Shown: piece after piece, positions 9,688 to 17,510 of the stretch
Layout of the letters: every line of letters starts with the position of its first letter
How positions within the stretch are numbered: the first letter of the stretch is position 1
Assembly (NCBI GenBank): GCA_003611875.1
Contig: RAYY01000019.1
Location: 1 to 64,000 of the forward strand
Source of the DNA: a bacterium D16-56
GTDB lineage: Bacteria > Bacillota > Clostridia > Lachnospirales > Lachnospiraceae
Direction of reading: 5' to 3'
Length of the DNA stretch: 64,000 nt
Translations under genes and position numbers: made by a program
The notes under the pieces: generated by a model
The model's input: the letters and a program-made list of their open reading frames with translations, nothing else
Databases searched by the model: none
What the model was told of the DNA's origin: nothing

Positions 9688-9937
9688 TATTCCTGTGCAA
9701 ATGATTTCCTGCACTGATACAAATGGGAAGATTACACCTATGAGGTTTCGGTTTCGGGACAAAACCGGTGAGGTCATTACTGTCATTATTGATAATATCC
9801 TATCCGAAAACCAGGGTAACAATCGAACAGGCGCAAACTTTTCCTGCTCCGCAACCATATATGGCAGCAGAAAGACTTTTTCGCTCTGGTATAACTATTT
9901 TGCCCACGAATGGCGCCTTTCCCGTTTATATCTCTGA
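9665..9937 (+). CDS. Small hypothetical protein next to the YolD/polymerase module
   Basis: A 90-aa protein starting at GTG 9665 (GGAAGG upstream), with an even beta-strand pattern and no membrane segment. Similar small proteins occur beside Y-family polymerase/YolD modules on mobile elements of clostridia, from memory only. Its 3' end overlaps the convergent yolD-like gene by 12 bp, and its start overlaps the tail of the HTH remnant. Function unknown. Confidence 0.5.
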   Translation: MESILCVDIPVQMISCTDTNGKITPMRFRFRDKTGEVITVIIDNILSENQGNNRTGANFSCSATIYGSRKTFSLWYNYFAHEWRLSRLYL

Positions 9938-10372
9938 ACCGTCCATCCCGTTAAACAGCTCTCCCTGCATGGAAAATATGTGATCTATAGGGAGAGCTGT
10001 TCCATCTGCAAAAACAATCCGGCGGTTATATTCATCAATCCTTTTAATCCTGCCACATACCGTAATATAACTTCCTCCACTTTTTCTTTCATCTGGCTGA
10101 AAATAGGTAATCTTAAGTTCTGGCCGCTTATCCAAATTATGACGAATAAGCAAAAGCTGTTCATTTAACTCAATTTCCCTACTTCCACCAATCTCAATAA
10201 AAGAATCCGTCAGCCGCTGTGTTTCCTGAATAGCGGCATCATGACCAGTAAGTGCAGCAAATGGCGAAAACTGCGCCGCCCGATTTAACAGCGGCATCTG
10301 GGGATGTTTTTGGGAAACATGATGGGGAAGCATGATAATATCATCATACTTACTTTTTTCATTCTGTTTCAT
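9926..10372 (-). CDS. YolD-like family protein
   Basis: A 148-aa protein of the YolD-like group. The early PLLNRAAQFSPFAALTGHD motif and a C-terminal beta-rich part (YITVCGRIKRIDEYNRRI) are typical. YolD proteins are small partners of Y-family translesion polymerases (UvrX/YqjW type) on phages, plasmids and chromosomal islands, and are thought to help or regulate mutagenic repair. The ATG overlaps the stop of the polymerase gene in an ATGA arrangement, so the two are translationally coupled in one operon with the polymerase first. Confidence 0.8.
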   Translation of the reverse strand: MKQNEKSKYDDIIMLPHHVSQKHPQMPLLNRAAQFSPFAALTGHDAAIQETQRLTDSFIEIGGSREIELNEQLLLIRHNLDKRPELKITYFQPDERKSGGSYITVCGRIKRIDEYNRRIVFADGTALPIDHIFSMQGELFNGMDGSEI

Positions 10373-11898
10373 GCCTTATGTCCTCCAATCTGGCGGTTCC
10401 GCTCCATGGTAGTAGCTCCTTCCAGCAGGTTCATTCCCTTCAGAATTGCATTTTTTCCGTATTTCTTTTTTACAGACAACATAGCTTCCTGCAGCCTTCT
10501 CTCTTTCGCAAGCTGTTCCGCCTGCTCTTTTCTCTCCTTTTCCAATGCCGCATAATCTGTAAACATGTCCAACTGCTCAAACTTTTCTTCTATCCTATTT
10601 TCCCTTTCATCAGTCAAATGATTGGCAGAAACAGTTACCCGACGTATCAGGAGATTGGGATTAACAATACGGTCATACAAATCCATCATGGCTGTCATGA
10701 TAATCTTTGTGGAGGATGTTTGACATTTTAGGTTCTCAGTCCCGTGTGCATGTTTAGGAACTTTCCTTCCATAATGGTCTACTGTAACTTCCCCCTTATA
10801 GCTATCACCGTTTTTTACATCTGTCAGGCTTTCAATATCATAACCGATAGTAAGAACTATTTGATCTGTTACCATCTTCTTCTCAACAAGCTCCAGAACC
10901 AGCAAATCTGTCATTTCCTGCACGATTAGTTTTCCCTTTTTTGCACTATAAGGGCACTGCAATACCTGACCGGAACTGATGCTGTTTGTTTCAGGTTTAT
11001 AGGATTTGATCAAATCAAGAGTTGCCGGTTCCCATCCCCATGCATGGTCAATCAAAAGCTCCGCATTAATACCGAACATATTATATAGAAGGTCTTCATT
11101 ATAGTATTCATGATCGCCACCTAGAGAGCAGCGTGCAATATCTCCCATAGTGAAGAGGCCGACATCTTCCAATTTTTTCTGGTATCCATGTCCGACTCTC
11201 CAAAAATCAGTAAGAGGCCGATGGTTCCACAGCAGTCGCCGGTAACTTATTTCATCAAGTTCGGCAATACGCACACCATGTTCGTCTGGCTGGACATGTT
11301 TAGCTACAATATCCATCGCAACTTTGCACAAATACAGATTGGTGCCAATCCCGGCAGTGGCGGTTATTCCAGTTTTATCAAGCACCTCCTGTATTATTTT
11401 TGATACAAGCTCCTTTGGTGTCAGCTTGTATGTTGCCAGATAGTGTGTCACATCCATAAATACTTCATCAATTGAATACACATGAATATCTTCCGGGGCA
11501 ACATATTGCAGATAGATTTTGTAGATTATGGTACTGTATTCCAGGTAAAATGCCATCCTTGGGGGAGCTATCATGTAAGCAAGTTCCAGTTCCGGATGCT
11601 GACTCAGTTCTGTTGATAGATAAGATGACCCGGCAAACTGCTGTTTTGGAGCCTTATACCTTCGTTCCCTGTTTACTTCCTTGACTTTTTGAACTACTTC
11701 AAACAGTCTTGCCCTGCCAGAGATACCATAAGCCTTAAGAGATGGGGACACTGCAAGGCATATAGTCTTTTCTGTTCTTGAAGCGTCTGCCACAACAAGA
11801 TTCGTCACAAGCGGATCCAACTGTCGTTCTACACACTCTACGGATGCATAAAATGATTTCAAGTCAATCGCACAATATATACGTGATCTCTCATCCAT
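10369..11898 (-). CDS. Y-family DNA polymerase (UvrX/UmuC-like)
   Basis: A 509-aa translesion polymerase. The palm begins with YCAIDLKSFYASVECVERQ (catalytic Asp plus steric-gate region), and the second catalytic motif is HVYSIDEVFMDVT. A helix-hairpin-helix thumb and a little-finger domain follow. The start is ATG 11898, with AGGAGG seven bases upstream; an in-frame ATG at 11943 lies before that site and is rejected. The long lysine/glutamate-rich end (about residues 430-500) resembles UvrX-type proteins from mobile elements. It is co-transcribed with the YolD-like gene and probably LexA-controlled, given a CGAACGTATATTCT box beside its -10. Confidence 0.9.
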   Translation of the reverse strand: MDERSRIYCAIDLKSFYASVECVERQLDPLVTNLVVADASRTEKTICLAVSPSLKAYGISGRARLFEVVQKVKEVNRERRYKAPKQQFAGSSYLSTELSQHPELELAYMIAPPRMAFYLEYSTIIYKIYLQYVAPEDIHVYSIDEVFMDVTHYLATYKLTPKELVSKIIQEVLDKTGITATAGIGTNLYLCKVAMDIVAKHVQPDEHGVRIAELDEISYRRLLWNHRPLTDFWRVGHGYQKKLEDVGLFTMGDIARCSLGGDHEYYNEDLLYNMFGINAELLIDHAWGWEPATLDLIKSYKPETNSISSGQVLQCPYSAKKGKLIVQEMTDLLVLELVEKKMVTDQIVLTIGYDIESLTDVKNGDSYKGEVTVDHYGRKVPKHAHGTENLKCQTSSTKIIMTAMMDLYDRIVNPNLLIRRVTVSANHLTDERENRIEEKFEQLDMFTDYAALEKERKEQAEQLAKERRLQEAMLSVKKKYGKNAILKGMNLLEGATTMERNRQIGGHKA

Positions 11899-11948
11899 AT
11901 ACAACCTCCTTGTGCTTTTATAGATAATATTTGATATATACACATAGA

Positions 11949-11977
11949 ATTATAGCAGAATATACGTTCGATTGCAG
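11949..11977 (-). promoter_or_regulatory. SOS-type promoter of the Y-polymerase/YolD operon
   Basis: On the minus strand a TATAAT -10 box (11949-11954) is preceded by CGAACGTATATTCT (11957-11970), which fits the Gram-positive LexA box CGAACN4GTTCG with two mismatches. A weak -35 (CTGCAA) lies at 11972-11977, spacing 17. LexA bound there would block the promoter. Confidence 0.5.
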
Positions 11978-11994
11978 TATATTTTTTATATATA

Positions 11995-12440
11995 TTGGTG
12001 GAAATTTTTTCCCCTTTTATCTGGCTGACTTCCAGACAGATCGAGCCGACCGTAAACACTGGCATCCGTAGGGCCAAACAAAAAAAGAATATACAGAAAG
12101 CAGATTTAAAGACCGTCTGCCTTGTACATACTTGTATTCCAGAACGAATATCCGTATTTCCGGCAGCATGGGCATATTCCAGCTGGGAATACAGATATGC
12201 CTTCTCAAATATTCCTATACGCTCTACCGCATTGCGACTTTCCACATCGCAACAGCGCATTTTCCGGTGTCTTAAGCAAACGCAGCGCTTTCCCGGCCTT
12301 AACCGTGATAACATGGGAAACGATACATATAGTATTGTGCTTTTATTATTGCTTTCCTTTTTTCCTTTCCCTGCAAGGATTGATTATCTTTGTTTTGGCG
12401 CTTTGATTATATTGTGTATACTCCTCCTAAAGGAGGACGC
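11995..12440. other. Gap without a supported gene
   Basis: Frames on both strands are open here but read as low-complexity, Cys- and Phe-rich sequence without domain signal or ribosome sites. An AGGAGG at 12431-12436 belongs to the downstream plus-strand genes. No further feature seen. Confidence 0.4.
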
Positions 12441-12479
12441 TTGCATGAATTTAAATACAGAGAAACTAAGGAAAAAAAT

Positions 12480-12821
12480 ATGGATCATCCACCAGAAGGG
12501 ATGACATCTGGGGACATTCGCTGCATGAGCGAGGATGACATTTTTGACATGGATTATTTTCTAAATAAAGACGACCCATTTGATGACGATTTGGGGAAGA
12601 ATGTACCCAGGCCGGTTATGGAACAGACTGTACTGGCGCCGGATGCGGCACCGGAATTTACGGAGGTATCCCTTCGTGGCAGACCGGATTTCTGTGCCGC
12701 TCCTGCAGCAGTACTCCATATCGATACTGTAACGGTTGACCTCTTTGAAGATACTCCCCACGAATTGCTGGAAGCTATCCTGAAAGCTGTGCGGTCATGT
12801 CAGGCGACCTCTCCCGGGTAG
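12480..12821 (+). CDS. Acidic hypothetical protein in the accessory strip
   Basis: About 113 aa from ATG 12480, very acidic in its first half (DDIFDMDYFLNKDDPFDDD) and ending in a helix-rich part (LFEDTPHELLEAILKAV). I do not recognise the family. Start choice is open: TTG 12441 is in frame and lies 4 nt after an AGGAGG. A different 19-codon frame (ATG 12445 to stop 12502-12504) has ideal 8-nt spacing to that same site and overlaps this start, so it may be a leader peptide coupling translation. Context suggests a mobile-element passenger gene. No gene is supported in 12822-12966. Confidence 0.35.
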   Translation: MDHPPEGMTSGDIRCMSEDDIFDMDYFLNKDDPFDDDLGKNVPRPVMEQTVLAPDAAPEFTEVSLRGRPDFCAAPAAVLHIDTVTVDLFEDTPHELLEAILKAVRSCQATSPG

Positions 12822-12966
12822 AAAAGATCTGTATACGTACTGGGTACACGGATTATCCGAGAAGAATTATTATTCGAGAAGTTAGGGAAGTATTCTTAGC
12901 GAACCTTTTTAGATTTAAAAGACTGGCAGTGCGGAATAAAGAAATATGTCACGCTGTCGGCGTTTT

Positions 12967-13149
12967 TCAAGTTCGTTGGGCGACCACATGAGAACTCTCC
13001 AGGTCGCCAACGAAAGAATAGTAGATTTCAATTTTCTGTATGCGGTGGCCGCTGCTTTTATCGCCTTCATGGACGATGATCTTCTCAACCAGTTCATGAA
13101 GCATTCCGGTGGTCAGCTTTTCAAAGGAAGTAATGGAGAATAACGAAAA
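12967..13149 (-). pseudogene. C-terminal remnant of a large serine recombinase
   Basis: The minus strand encodes about 58 residues ending at TGA 12967-12969, including LTTGMLHELVEKIIVHEGDK and RIQKIEIYYSFVGDLE. This is the signature C-terminal region (DUF4368-like) of large serine recombinases such as TnpX/TndX, which integrate and excise clostridial mobile elements. The catalytic N-terminal resolvase domain and zinc ribbon are absent from the window, so only the tail survives. It marks the right edge of the decayed accessory strip next to rpmF. Confidence 0.7.
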
Positions 13150-13276
13150 CCAAAAATCGCAAAAAATTTCGGAGAAGATGCAGCATTTTCGGAGGAAAAT
13201 TCGGAATTATAGGGTGCCATTTTTCGGAAGGTCTTCGGAAACCCCCCTAAAAACTTTTCGAAAAACCACATTATGT

Positions 13277-13310
13277 AAACAAAAGCCTCTGAGGAAAACC
13301 CTCAGAAGCC
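13277..13310 (-). terminator. Rho-independent terminator of the yceD-rpmF operon
   Basis: Read on the minus strand: GGCTTCTGAGGG-TTTT-CCTCAGAGGC, then TTTTGTTT. The stem is strong and the U-tract good. It lies 43 bp after the rpmF stop. Confidence 0.85.
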
Positions 13311-13352
13311 TTATGTTTCCTAGCTTTTTCAGTTTTGACGATTTTTCAAATC

Positions 13353-13535
13353 TTAATCTTCAACGCTGACGATTTCTTTCTTGTTGTAGCTGCCGCAAGC
13401 CTTGCATACCCGATGAGGCATCATCAAAGCACCGCACTTGCTGCACTTTACCAGATTCACAGCGCTCATTTTCCAGTTAGCTCTGCGTTTATCTCTTCTG
13501 GCTTTGGAAGACCGGTTCTTTGGACAGATCGACAT
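13353..13535 (-). CDS. rpmF: 50S ribosomal protein L32
   Basis: A 60-aa L32 of the large ribosomal subunit, starting MSICPKNRSSKARRDKRRAN. It carries the zinc-ribbon cysteines CSKCGALMMPHRVCKACG, so it is the C+ zinc-binding form. The length is normal. It follows yceD by only 3 bp in the same operon and is ended by a clear terminator, the usual bacterial yceD-rpmF order. Confidence 0.97.
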   Translation of the reverse strand: MSICPKNRSSKARRDKRRANWKMSAVNLVKCSKCGALMMPHRVCKACGSYNKKEIVSVED

Positions 13536-13538
13536 GGT

Positions 13539-14066
13539 TTACACCTCCTTAAACTGTTGAAATAGGTCCTGGATTACCGACAATCTGGGGTCCGGCAAAC
13601 TACGTTCGCAGGAACAATTCCCGCGGTTTAAGTTCGTGCCGCATTGATTGCAAATTCCTTTGCAGTCCTCCCTGCACAGTACCTTCATGGGCAGGTTCAG
13701 CAGCAGTTCATTGCCGATCAACTGGTCTACATCCAGATAATAGCCGCTTACATAGGGCTGTTCATCAAGATCCTCCGCACGCTCCTCCTCTGACTTGTCC
13801 ATGTCAAGCTCCTGATACAATTCCAGCTCAAAGGGAACCTCCACCGGTTCTAAGCATCTGCTGCACGGAATGCAAAGGCTTAAAAATGCCTTGCCCTCTA
13901 GCAAAAGCTTCTTTCCGCCTAAATTCCTCAGCTTAAGCGCTACCGGCTTTTTAGAAGATATCTCCAGACTGCCCTCCGGCGCCTGAAAGACATCCATCTC
14001 GATCTCTGGCGTGTAAGTCTTCTCTTTTCCCTCTACGGAAAACAGCTCTGTCAAATTAATCAGCAT
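13539..14066 (-). CDS. yceD: YceD/DUF177 family protein (23S rRNA accumulation protein)
   Basis: A 175-aa DUF177/YceD protein. The conserved C-terminal part has four cysteines (CREDCKGICNQCGTNLN) and the family's usual short 'DPRL..L' segment (LPDPRLSVIQDL). YceD is linked to 23S rRNA accumulation and is almost always encoded with rpmF, as here. Translation starts at ATG 14066 with AGGAGA upstream, and a near-perfect sigma-A promoter lies 28 bp before it. Confidence 0.92.
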   Translation of the reverse strand: MLINLTELFSVEGKEKTYTPEIEMDVFQAPEGSLEISSKKPVALKLRNLGGKKLLLEGKAFLSLCIPCSRCLEPVEVPFELELYQELDMDKSEEERAEDLDEQPYVSGYYLDVDQLIGNELLLNLPMKVLCREDCKGICNQCGTNLNRGNCSCERSLPDPRLSVIQDLFQQFKEV

Positions 14067-14093
14067 ATTATTCTCCTAATACGCACCTAAAAT

Positions 14094-14122
14094 ATTATAC
14101 AAAGGCAATGCCGTTTTGTCAA
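14094..14122 (-). promoter_or_regulatory. Consensus sigma-A promoter of yceD-rpmF
   Basis: On the minus strand TTGACA (14117-14122) and TATAAT (14094-14099) are separated by 17 nt: both boxes and the spacing are perfect consensus. This suits a highly expressed ribosomal-protein operon. Confidence 0.85.
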
Positions 14123-14207
14123 CAAATTTTTGGATTTTCTTGCCTCGGATTCCCTTTCGAGGCTGTATGCCGCTCTCCCGGCAAACAACATTTCTTCTTC
14201 TGATGCC

Positions 14208-15404
14208 TTATTCTGTCAGTCTCTTGGTCTCCCTTGCAATAGCCAGCTCCTCATTTGTGGGCAGCAGCATTACCTTCACCTTGGAATCTGCGGCGGAAAT
14301 CATGGCATTCTTTCCTCTCACATCATTGGCCGCATCATCAATTTTCACACCCAGATAGCCCAGATAGCTGCAGATCGCCTTTCTGGTTTCTTTGTCGTTC
14401 TCCCCTACTCCTGCTGTAAAAGCAATGGCATCCACACCGTTCATGGCAGCCGTGTACGCACCGATATACTTGGCAACCCGGTAGATAAATGCCTCCAGAG
14501 CCACCTCTGCCAGATGGTTGCCGGCCTCTTTGGCTGCCCCGATATCACGGAAATCGCTGGAAACGCCGCCGCTCATACCTAAGACGCCGGACTTTTTGTT
14601 GAGGATATTCAGCACATCATTTACGTCCCGGTTCTCCTTGTTGCAGATATACTGAACCACTGCCGGATCCACATCACCGCTTCTGGTTCCCATGATCAAT
14701 CCCTCAAGAGGGGTAAGGCCCATGCTGGTGTCCACACATTTGCCGCCGATGGAAGCAGAAATGCTGGCGCCGTTGCCAAGATGGCACACAATCACCTTGG
14801 CATTTTCCGGGTCAAGGCCGCCGAACTTAATGGCTTCGCCGGATACGAACATATGGCTGGTGCCGTGGAAGCCATAACGGCGGACGCCGTATTTCTCATA
14901 ATACTCATGAGGAATCGCATACAGATATGCCTTCTCCGGCATCGCCATGCCGAATCCCGTATCCCATACCGCCACATTGGCCTTGCCCGGCATGGCAGCC
15001 TCACAGGCTTCGATCCCCATCAGATTAGCCGGATTGTGCAAAGGTCCTAAGTCAAAGCACTCGCGGATCACCTTCTTTACATCCTCATCCACCACAATAG
15101 ACTCGCTGTAGGTGGTGCCGCCGTGAAGCACCCTGTGTCCGATGGCAGAGATCTCGTCCACACTGGAGATCACCCCATGCTCCGCATCCTGCAGGGCATC
15201 CATCACAAGCTGAATGGCCACCTTGTGATCCGGCATAGGACTTTCCACCACATACTTGTCCCTGCCTGCCGGCTGATGGGTCAGCTTTGAGCCGTCAATA
15301 CCGATTCTCTCGCAGAGGCCCTTGGCAATCACGCTCTCATTGTCCATGTCAATGAGCTGGTATTTCAGAGATGAACTTCCACAATTCACTACTAAAATTT
15401 TCAT
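14208..15404 (-). CDS. ackA: Acetate kinase
   Basis: Makes ATP and acetate from acetyl-phosphate and ADP, the last step of fermentative acetate production in the cytosol. A 398-aa ASKHA-fold kinase with the family motifs MKILVVNCGSSSLKYQL at the N-terminus, VVHCHLGNGASISA-like VCHLGNGASISASIGG, and GFHGTSH. The start is ATG 15404, because AAGGAG sits 12 nt upstream; the in-frame ATG at 15425 overlaps that site itself. It follows the PduL-type acyltransferase gene in the same operon, so the two give a complete acyl-CoA to acid route. Confidence 0.96.
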   Translation of the reverse strand: MKILVVNCGSSSLKYQLIDMDNESVIAKGLCERIGIDGSKLTHQPAGRDKYVVESPMPDHKVAIQLVMDALQDAEHGVISSVDEISAIGHRVLHGGTTYSESIVVDEDVKKVIRECFDLGPLHNPANLMGIEACEAAMPGKANVAVWDTGFGMAMPEKAYLYAIPHEYYEKYGVRRYGFHGTSHMFVSGEAIKFGGLDPENAKVIVCHLGNGASISASIGGKCVDTSMGLTPLEGLIMGTRSGDVDPAVVQYICNKENRDVNDVLNILNKKSGVLGMSGGVSSDFRDIGAAKEAGNHLAEVALEAFIYRVAKYIGAYTAAMNGVDAIAFTAGVGENDKETRKAICSYLGYLGVKIDDAANDVRGKNAMISAADSKVKVMLLPTNEELAIARETKRLTE

Positions 15405-15446
15405 AGGTTTTACGTTCTCCTTCATTTACACTTTTTGATACACTTA

Positions 15447-16016
15447 TTATTTTACGATCTCGCCCTGGGCGTCTCTGGGACATGCCGCCGCATTGGACTC
15501 GTCCGTGTCAATATGCATGGCAAGGGCATAGGAATCGCTGACACGCACTACCACGTCTCCGAAAATCAGGCTTCTTCCGTCACTGTCAATCTTTACAGAA
15601 ACAATGTCCCCGTTCTTTACATCCAGCGCCTCTGCATCTGCCACCGTGGCATGGATATGGCGCTGTGCAACGATCACTCCCTCACTGATCTCAATCTCTC
15701 CTGCCGGCCCGATGATCTTGCACGGACCGCTTCCGTCTAAAACTCCGGACTCGCGAATCGGCGCTGCAATCCCAATAGAACGTGCGTCTGTCATGGAAAG
15801 CTCCACCTGAGTCTGCTTTCTCACTGGTCCTAACACAGATACACCCTTCAGCTCTTTCTTCGGCCCCACAATCGTCACCCGCTCCTCACAGGCATACTGC
15901 CCTGGCTGGGACAGATCCTTCTTCTTTGTCAGCTCATACCCCTCGCCAAACAAGGCGGCCAGATCTGTTGTGCTTAAATGTACATGACGTGCGGACGTTT
16001 CTACCATGAATTTCAT
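15447..16016 (-). CDS. pduL: PduL-type phosphate acyltransferase
   Basis: A 189-aa PduL/PTAC family enzyme that exchanges CoA for phosphate on acetyl- or propionyl-CoA. Two beta-barrel PduL domains are visible, with zinc-binding motifs SARHVHLS near the N-terminus and VIVAQRHIHATVAD in the second half. There is no N-terminal encapsulation peptide and no microcompartment gene nearby, so it is likely a free cytosolic housekeeping enzyme. It is first in the operon, 42 bp before ackA, and apparently serves in place of a classical Pta. RBS: GGAGAAG before ATG 16016. Confidence 0.93.
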   Translation of the reverse strand: MKFMVETSARHVHLSTTDLAALFGEGYELTKKKDLSQPGQYACEERVTIVGPKKELKGVSVLGPVRKQTQVELSMTDARSIGIAAPIRESGVLDGSGPCKIIGPAGEIEISEGVIVAQRHIHATVADAEALDVKNGDIVSVKIDSDGRSLIFGDVVVRVSDSYALAMHIDTDESNAAACPRDAQGEIVK

Positions 16017-16079
16017 ACGTTTTCTTCTCCTATCTTTATTCTTAATGTGAATCGAGACCCATAAAACGATTCTGTCTAT

Positions 16080-16108
16080 ATTTTATTGGTTTTACACAAA
16101 TTTTTCAA
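16080..16108 (-). promoter_or_regulatory. Promoter of the pduL-ackA operon
   Basis: On the minus strand TTGAAA (16103-16108), 17 nt, TAAAAT (16080-16085), 64 bp before the pduL start. A good sigma-A match. Confidence 0.65.
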
Positions 16109-16221
16109 GCCTTTCTCCATGTCAAATTTGCATTTTTTGGTAAACAATACCATGGCGAAAATCTCTCGTTCTTTTCTGCAGGTCTGCGCACTGCTGCTCT
16201 GGCCGTATGAAAACGCGGTCC

Positions 16222-16249
16222 TTGCCTTTTTTTTAAATCAAGCTATAAT
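16222..16249 (+). promoter_or_regulatory. Promoter of tmcAL
   Basis: TTGCCT (16222-16227), 16 nt, TATAAT (16244-16249), 37 bp before the tmcAL start. It is divergent from the pduL promoter. Confidence 0.6.
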
Positions 16250-16286
16250 AGTCTTTTAGAAAACCCTCCGACGAAAGGATCCTCCT

Positions 16287-17510
16287 ATGAAAACCATCGG
16301 TATCATTGCAGAATATAATCCCTTCCACAAGGGCCACCTTTACCAAATACAAAAGCTCCGGTCTGACACACAGGCTGATTTTGTTATTGCCGCCATGAGC
16401 GGGGACTTTGTCCAGAGGGGAAAGCCTGCTGTCTATGACAAATACACCCGGACCAGAATGGCATTAGACGCCGGAATCGACCTGGTGATAGAGCTTCCGG
16501 TCTGCTTTGCCACGGGAAGCGCACAAGATTTTGCATCCTGCGGCGCAGCCCTGCTGGACCGTTTGGGCGTGGTAGATCTGCTGGGCTTTGGCAGTGAATC
16601 CGGAGACTGCGCCCTGCTCTCAAAAGCCGCGGAGCTGCTGCTTCATGAGCCGGAGGGATTTGCCTTTCGGCTCCAAAGTCTTTTAAAGCAGGGCTATTCC
16701 TTTCCCAAAGCCAGAGCCGCTGCCCTCGCATCCCATCCAGAAGTCAGCGCCGCCCTGTCCTCCCCCAACAACATCCTGGGAGTGGAATATATAAAAGCTT
16801 TAAAAAAGCGGAACAGCCCCATAAAGCCTGTGACCATCCAACGGTCCGGCCAAGAATACCACGACACAAAAGCCGTAGACAAGGATACCCTTGCCTCAGC
16901 CTCTGCCATCCGAAATGCGATCCGAAGGGGCGACTTGTCCCTGGTACAAAGTCAAATCCCGTCATCTGAACACACCGGGCACAAACCGATCCCTCTGTTT
17001 TCCGATGATCTGACTGGCCTGCTCAACAGCCGCCTTTTACAGCTTTTCTATGAGGATGGACCTGACTCCTTTGGCCGCTATGCGGATATGGCCCCGGAGC
17101 TGGCCTCCCGCTTAAAACGCAGCATACTGGAGTTTGCCAGCTTTTCCGGCAGAGTCATGCAGTTAAAAACCCGCGGCTACACCTACACCCGCATCAGCCG
17201 CGCCCTTGTGCACCTGCTTCTTGGAATCACTGCAGAACAGACTGCCTGCCTGAAAAGCCTGGATTACGTGTGCTATGCCCGGATACTTGGATTTCGCCGC
17301 CAGGCCGGTCCCCTGCTTCGCCAGATGAAAAAACGCTCAGATCTTCCCCTTATCACCAAAACTGCAGATGCCCGCAGGCTTCTGGACCCAGACAGGTTTT
17401 CCATGCTGCAGACGGATTTCCACGCCTCCCACCTGTATCAGTCTGTAGTTTTTGCCAAAAGCGGGCAAACTATGCCCAACGAATATACCCAGTCCGTGAT
17501 TGTCCTATAA
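16287..17510 (+). CDS. tmcAL: tRNA(Met) cytidine acetate ligase
   Basis: Activates acetate with ATP and acetylates the wobble cytidine (ac4C34) of elongator tRNA-Met. A 407-aa protein with a nucleotidyltransferase N-terminal domain (GIIAEYNPFHKGHLYQ; HxGH-like motif; AAMSGDFVQRG) and the helical C-terminal half of the TmcAL (former DUF795/YlbM) family. Length is as expected. ATG 16287 follows an AAAGGA site. Its neighbour ackA also handles acetate and acetyl-phosphate, but is on the other strand. Its last 6 bp overlap the convergent methyltransferase gene. Confidence 0.93.
   Translation: MKTIGIIAEYNPFHKGHLYQIQKLRSDTQADFVIAAMSGDFVQRGKPAVYDKYTRTRMALDAGIDLVIELPVCFATGSAQDFASCGAALLDRLGVVDLLGFGSESGDCALLSKAAELLLHEPEGFAFRLQSLLKQGYSFPKARAAALASHPEVSAALSSPNNILGVEYIKALKKRNSPIKPVTIQRSGQEYHDTKAVDKDTLASASAIRNAIRRGDLSLVQSQIPSSEHTGHKPIPLFSDDLTGLLNSRLLQLFYEDGPDSFGRYADMAPELASRLKRSILEFASFSGRVMQLKTRGYTYTRISRALVHLLLGITAEQTACLKSLDYVCYARILGFRRQAGPLLRQMKKRSDLPLITKTADARRLLDPDRFSMLQTDFHASHLYQSVVFAKSGQTMPNEYTQSVIVL

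Noticed and set aside
11859-12314. Open frame upstream of the Y-family polymerase
   Set aside because: Overlaps the polymerase start and its promoter, reads as random Cys/Phe-rich sequence.
14135-14165. Terminator after ackA (GCCTCG...CGAGGC)
   Set aside because: The stem is only 6 bp and no U-run follows on either strand; not called.
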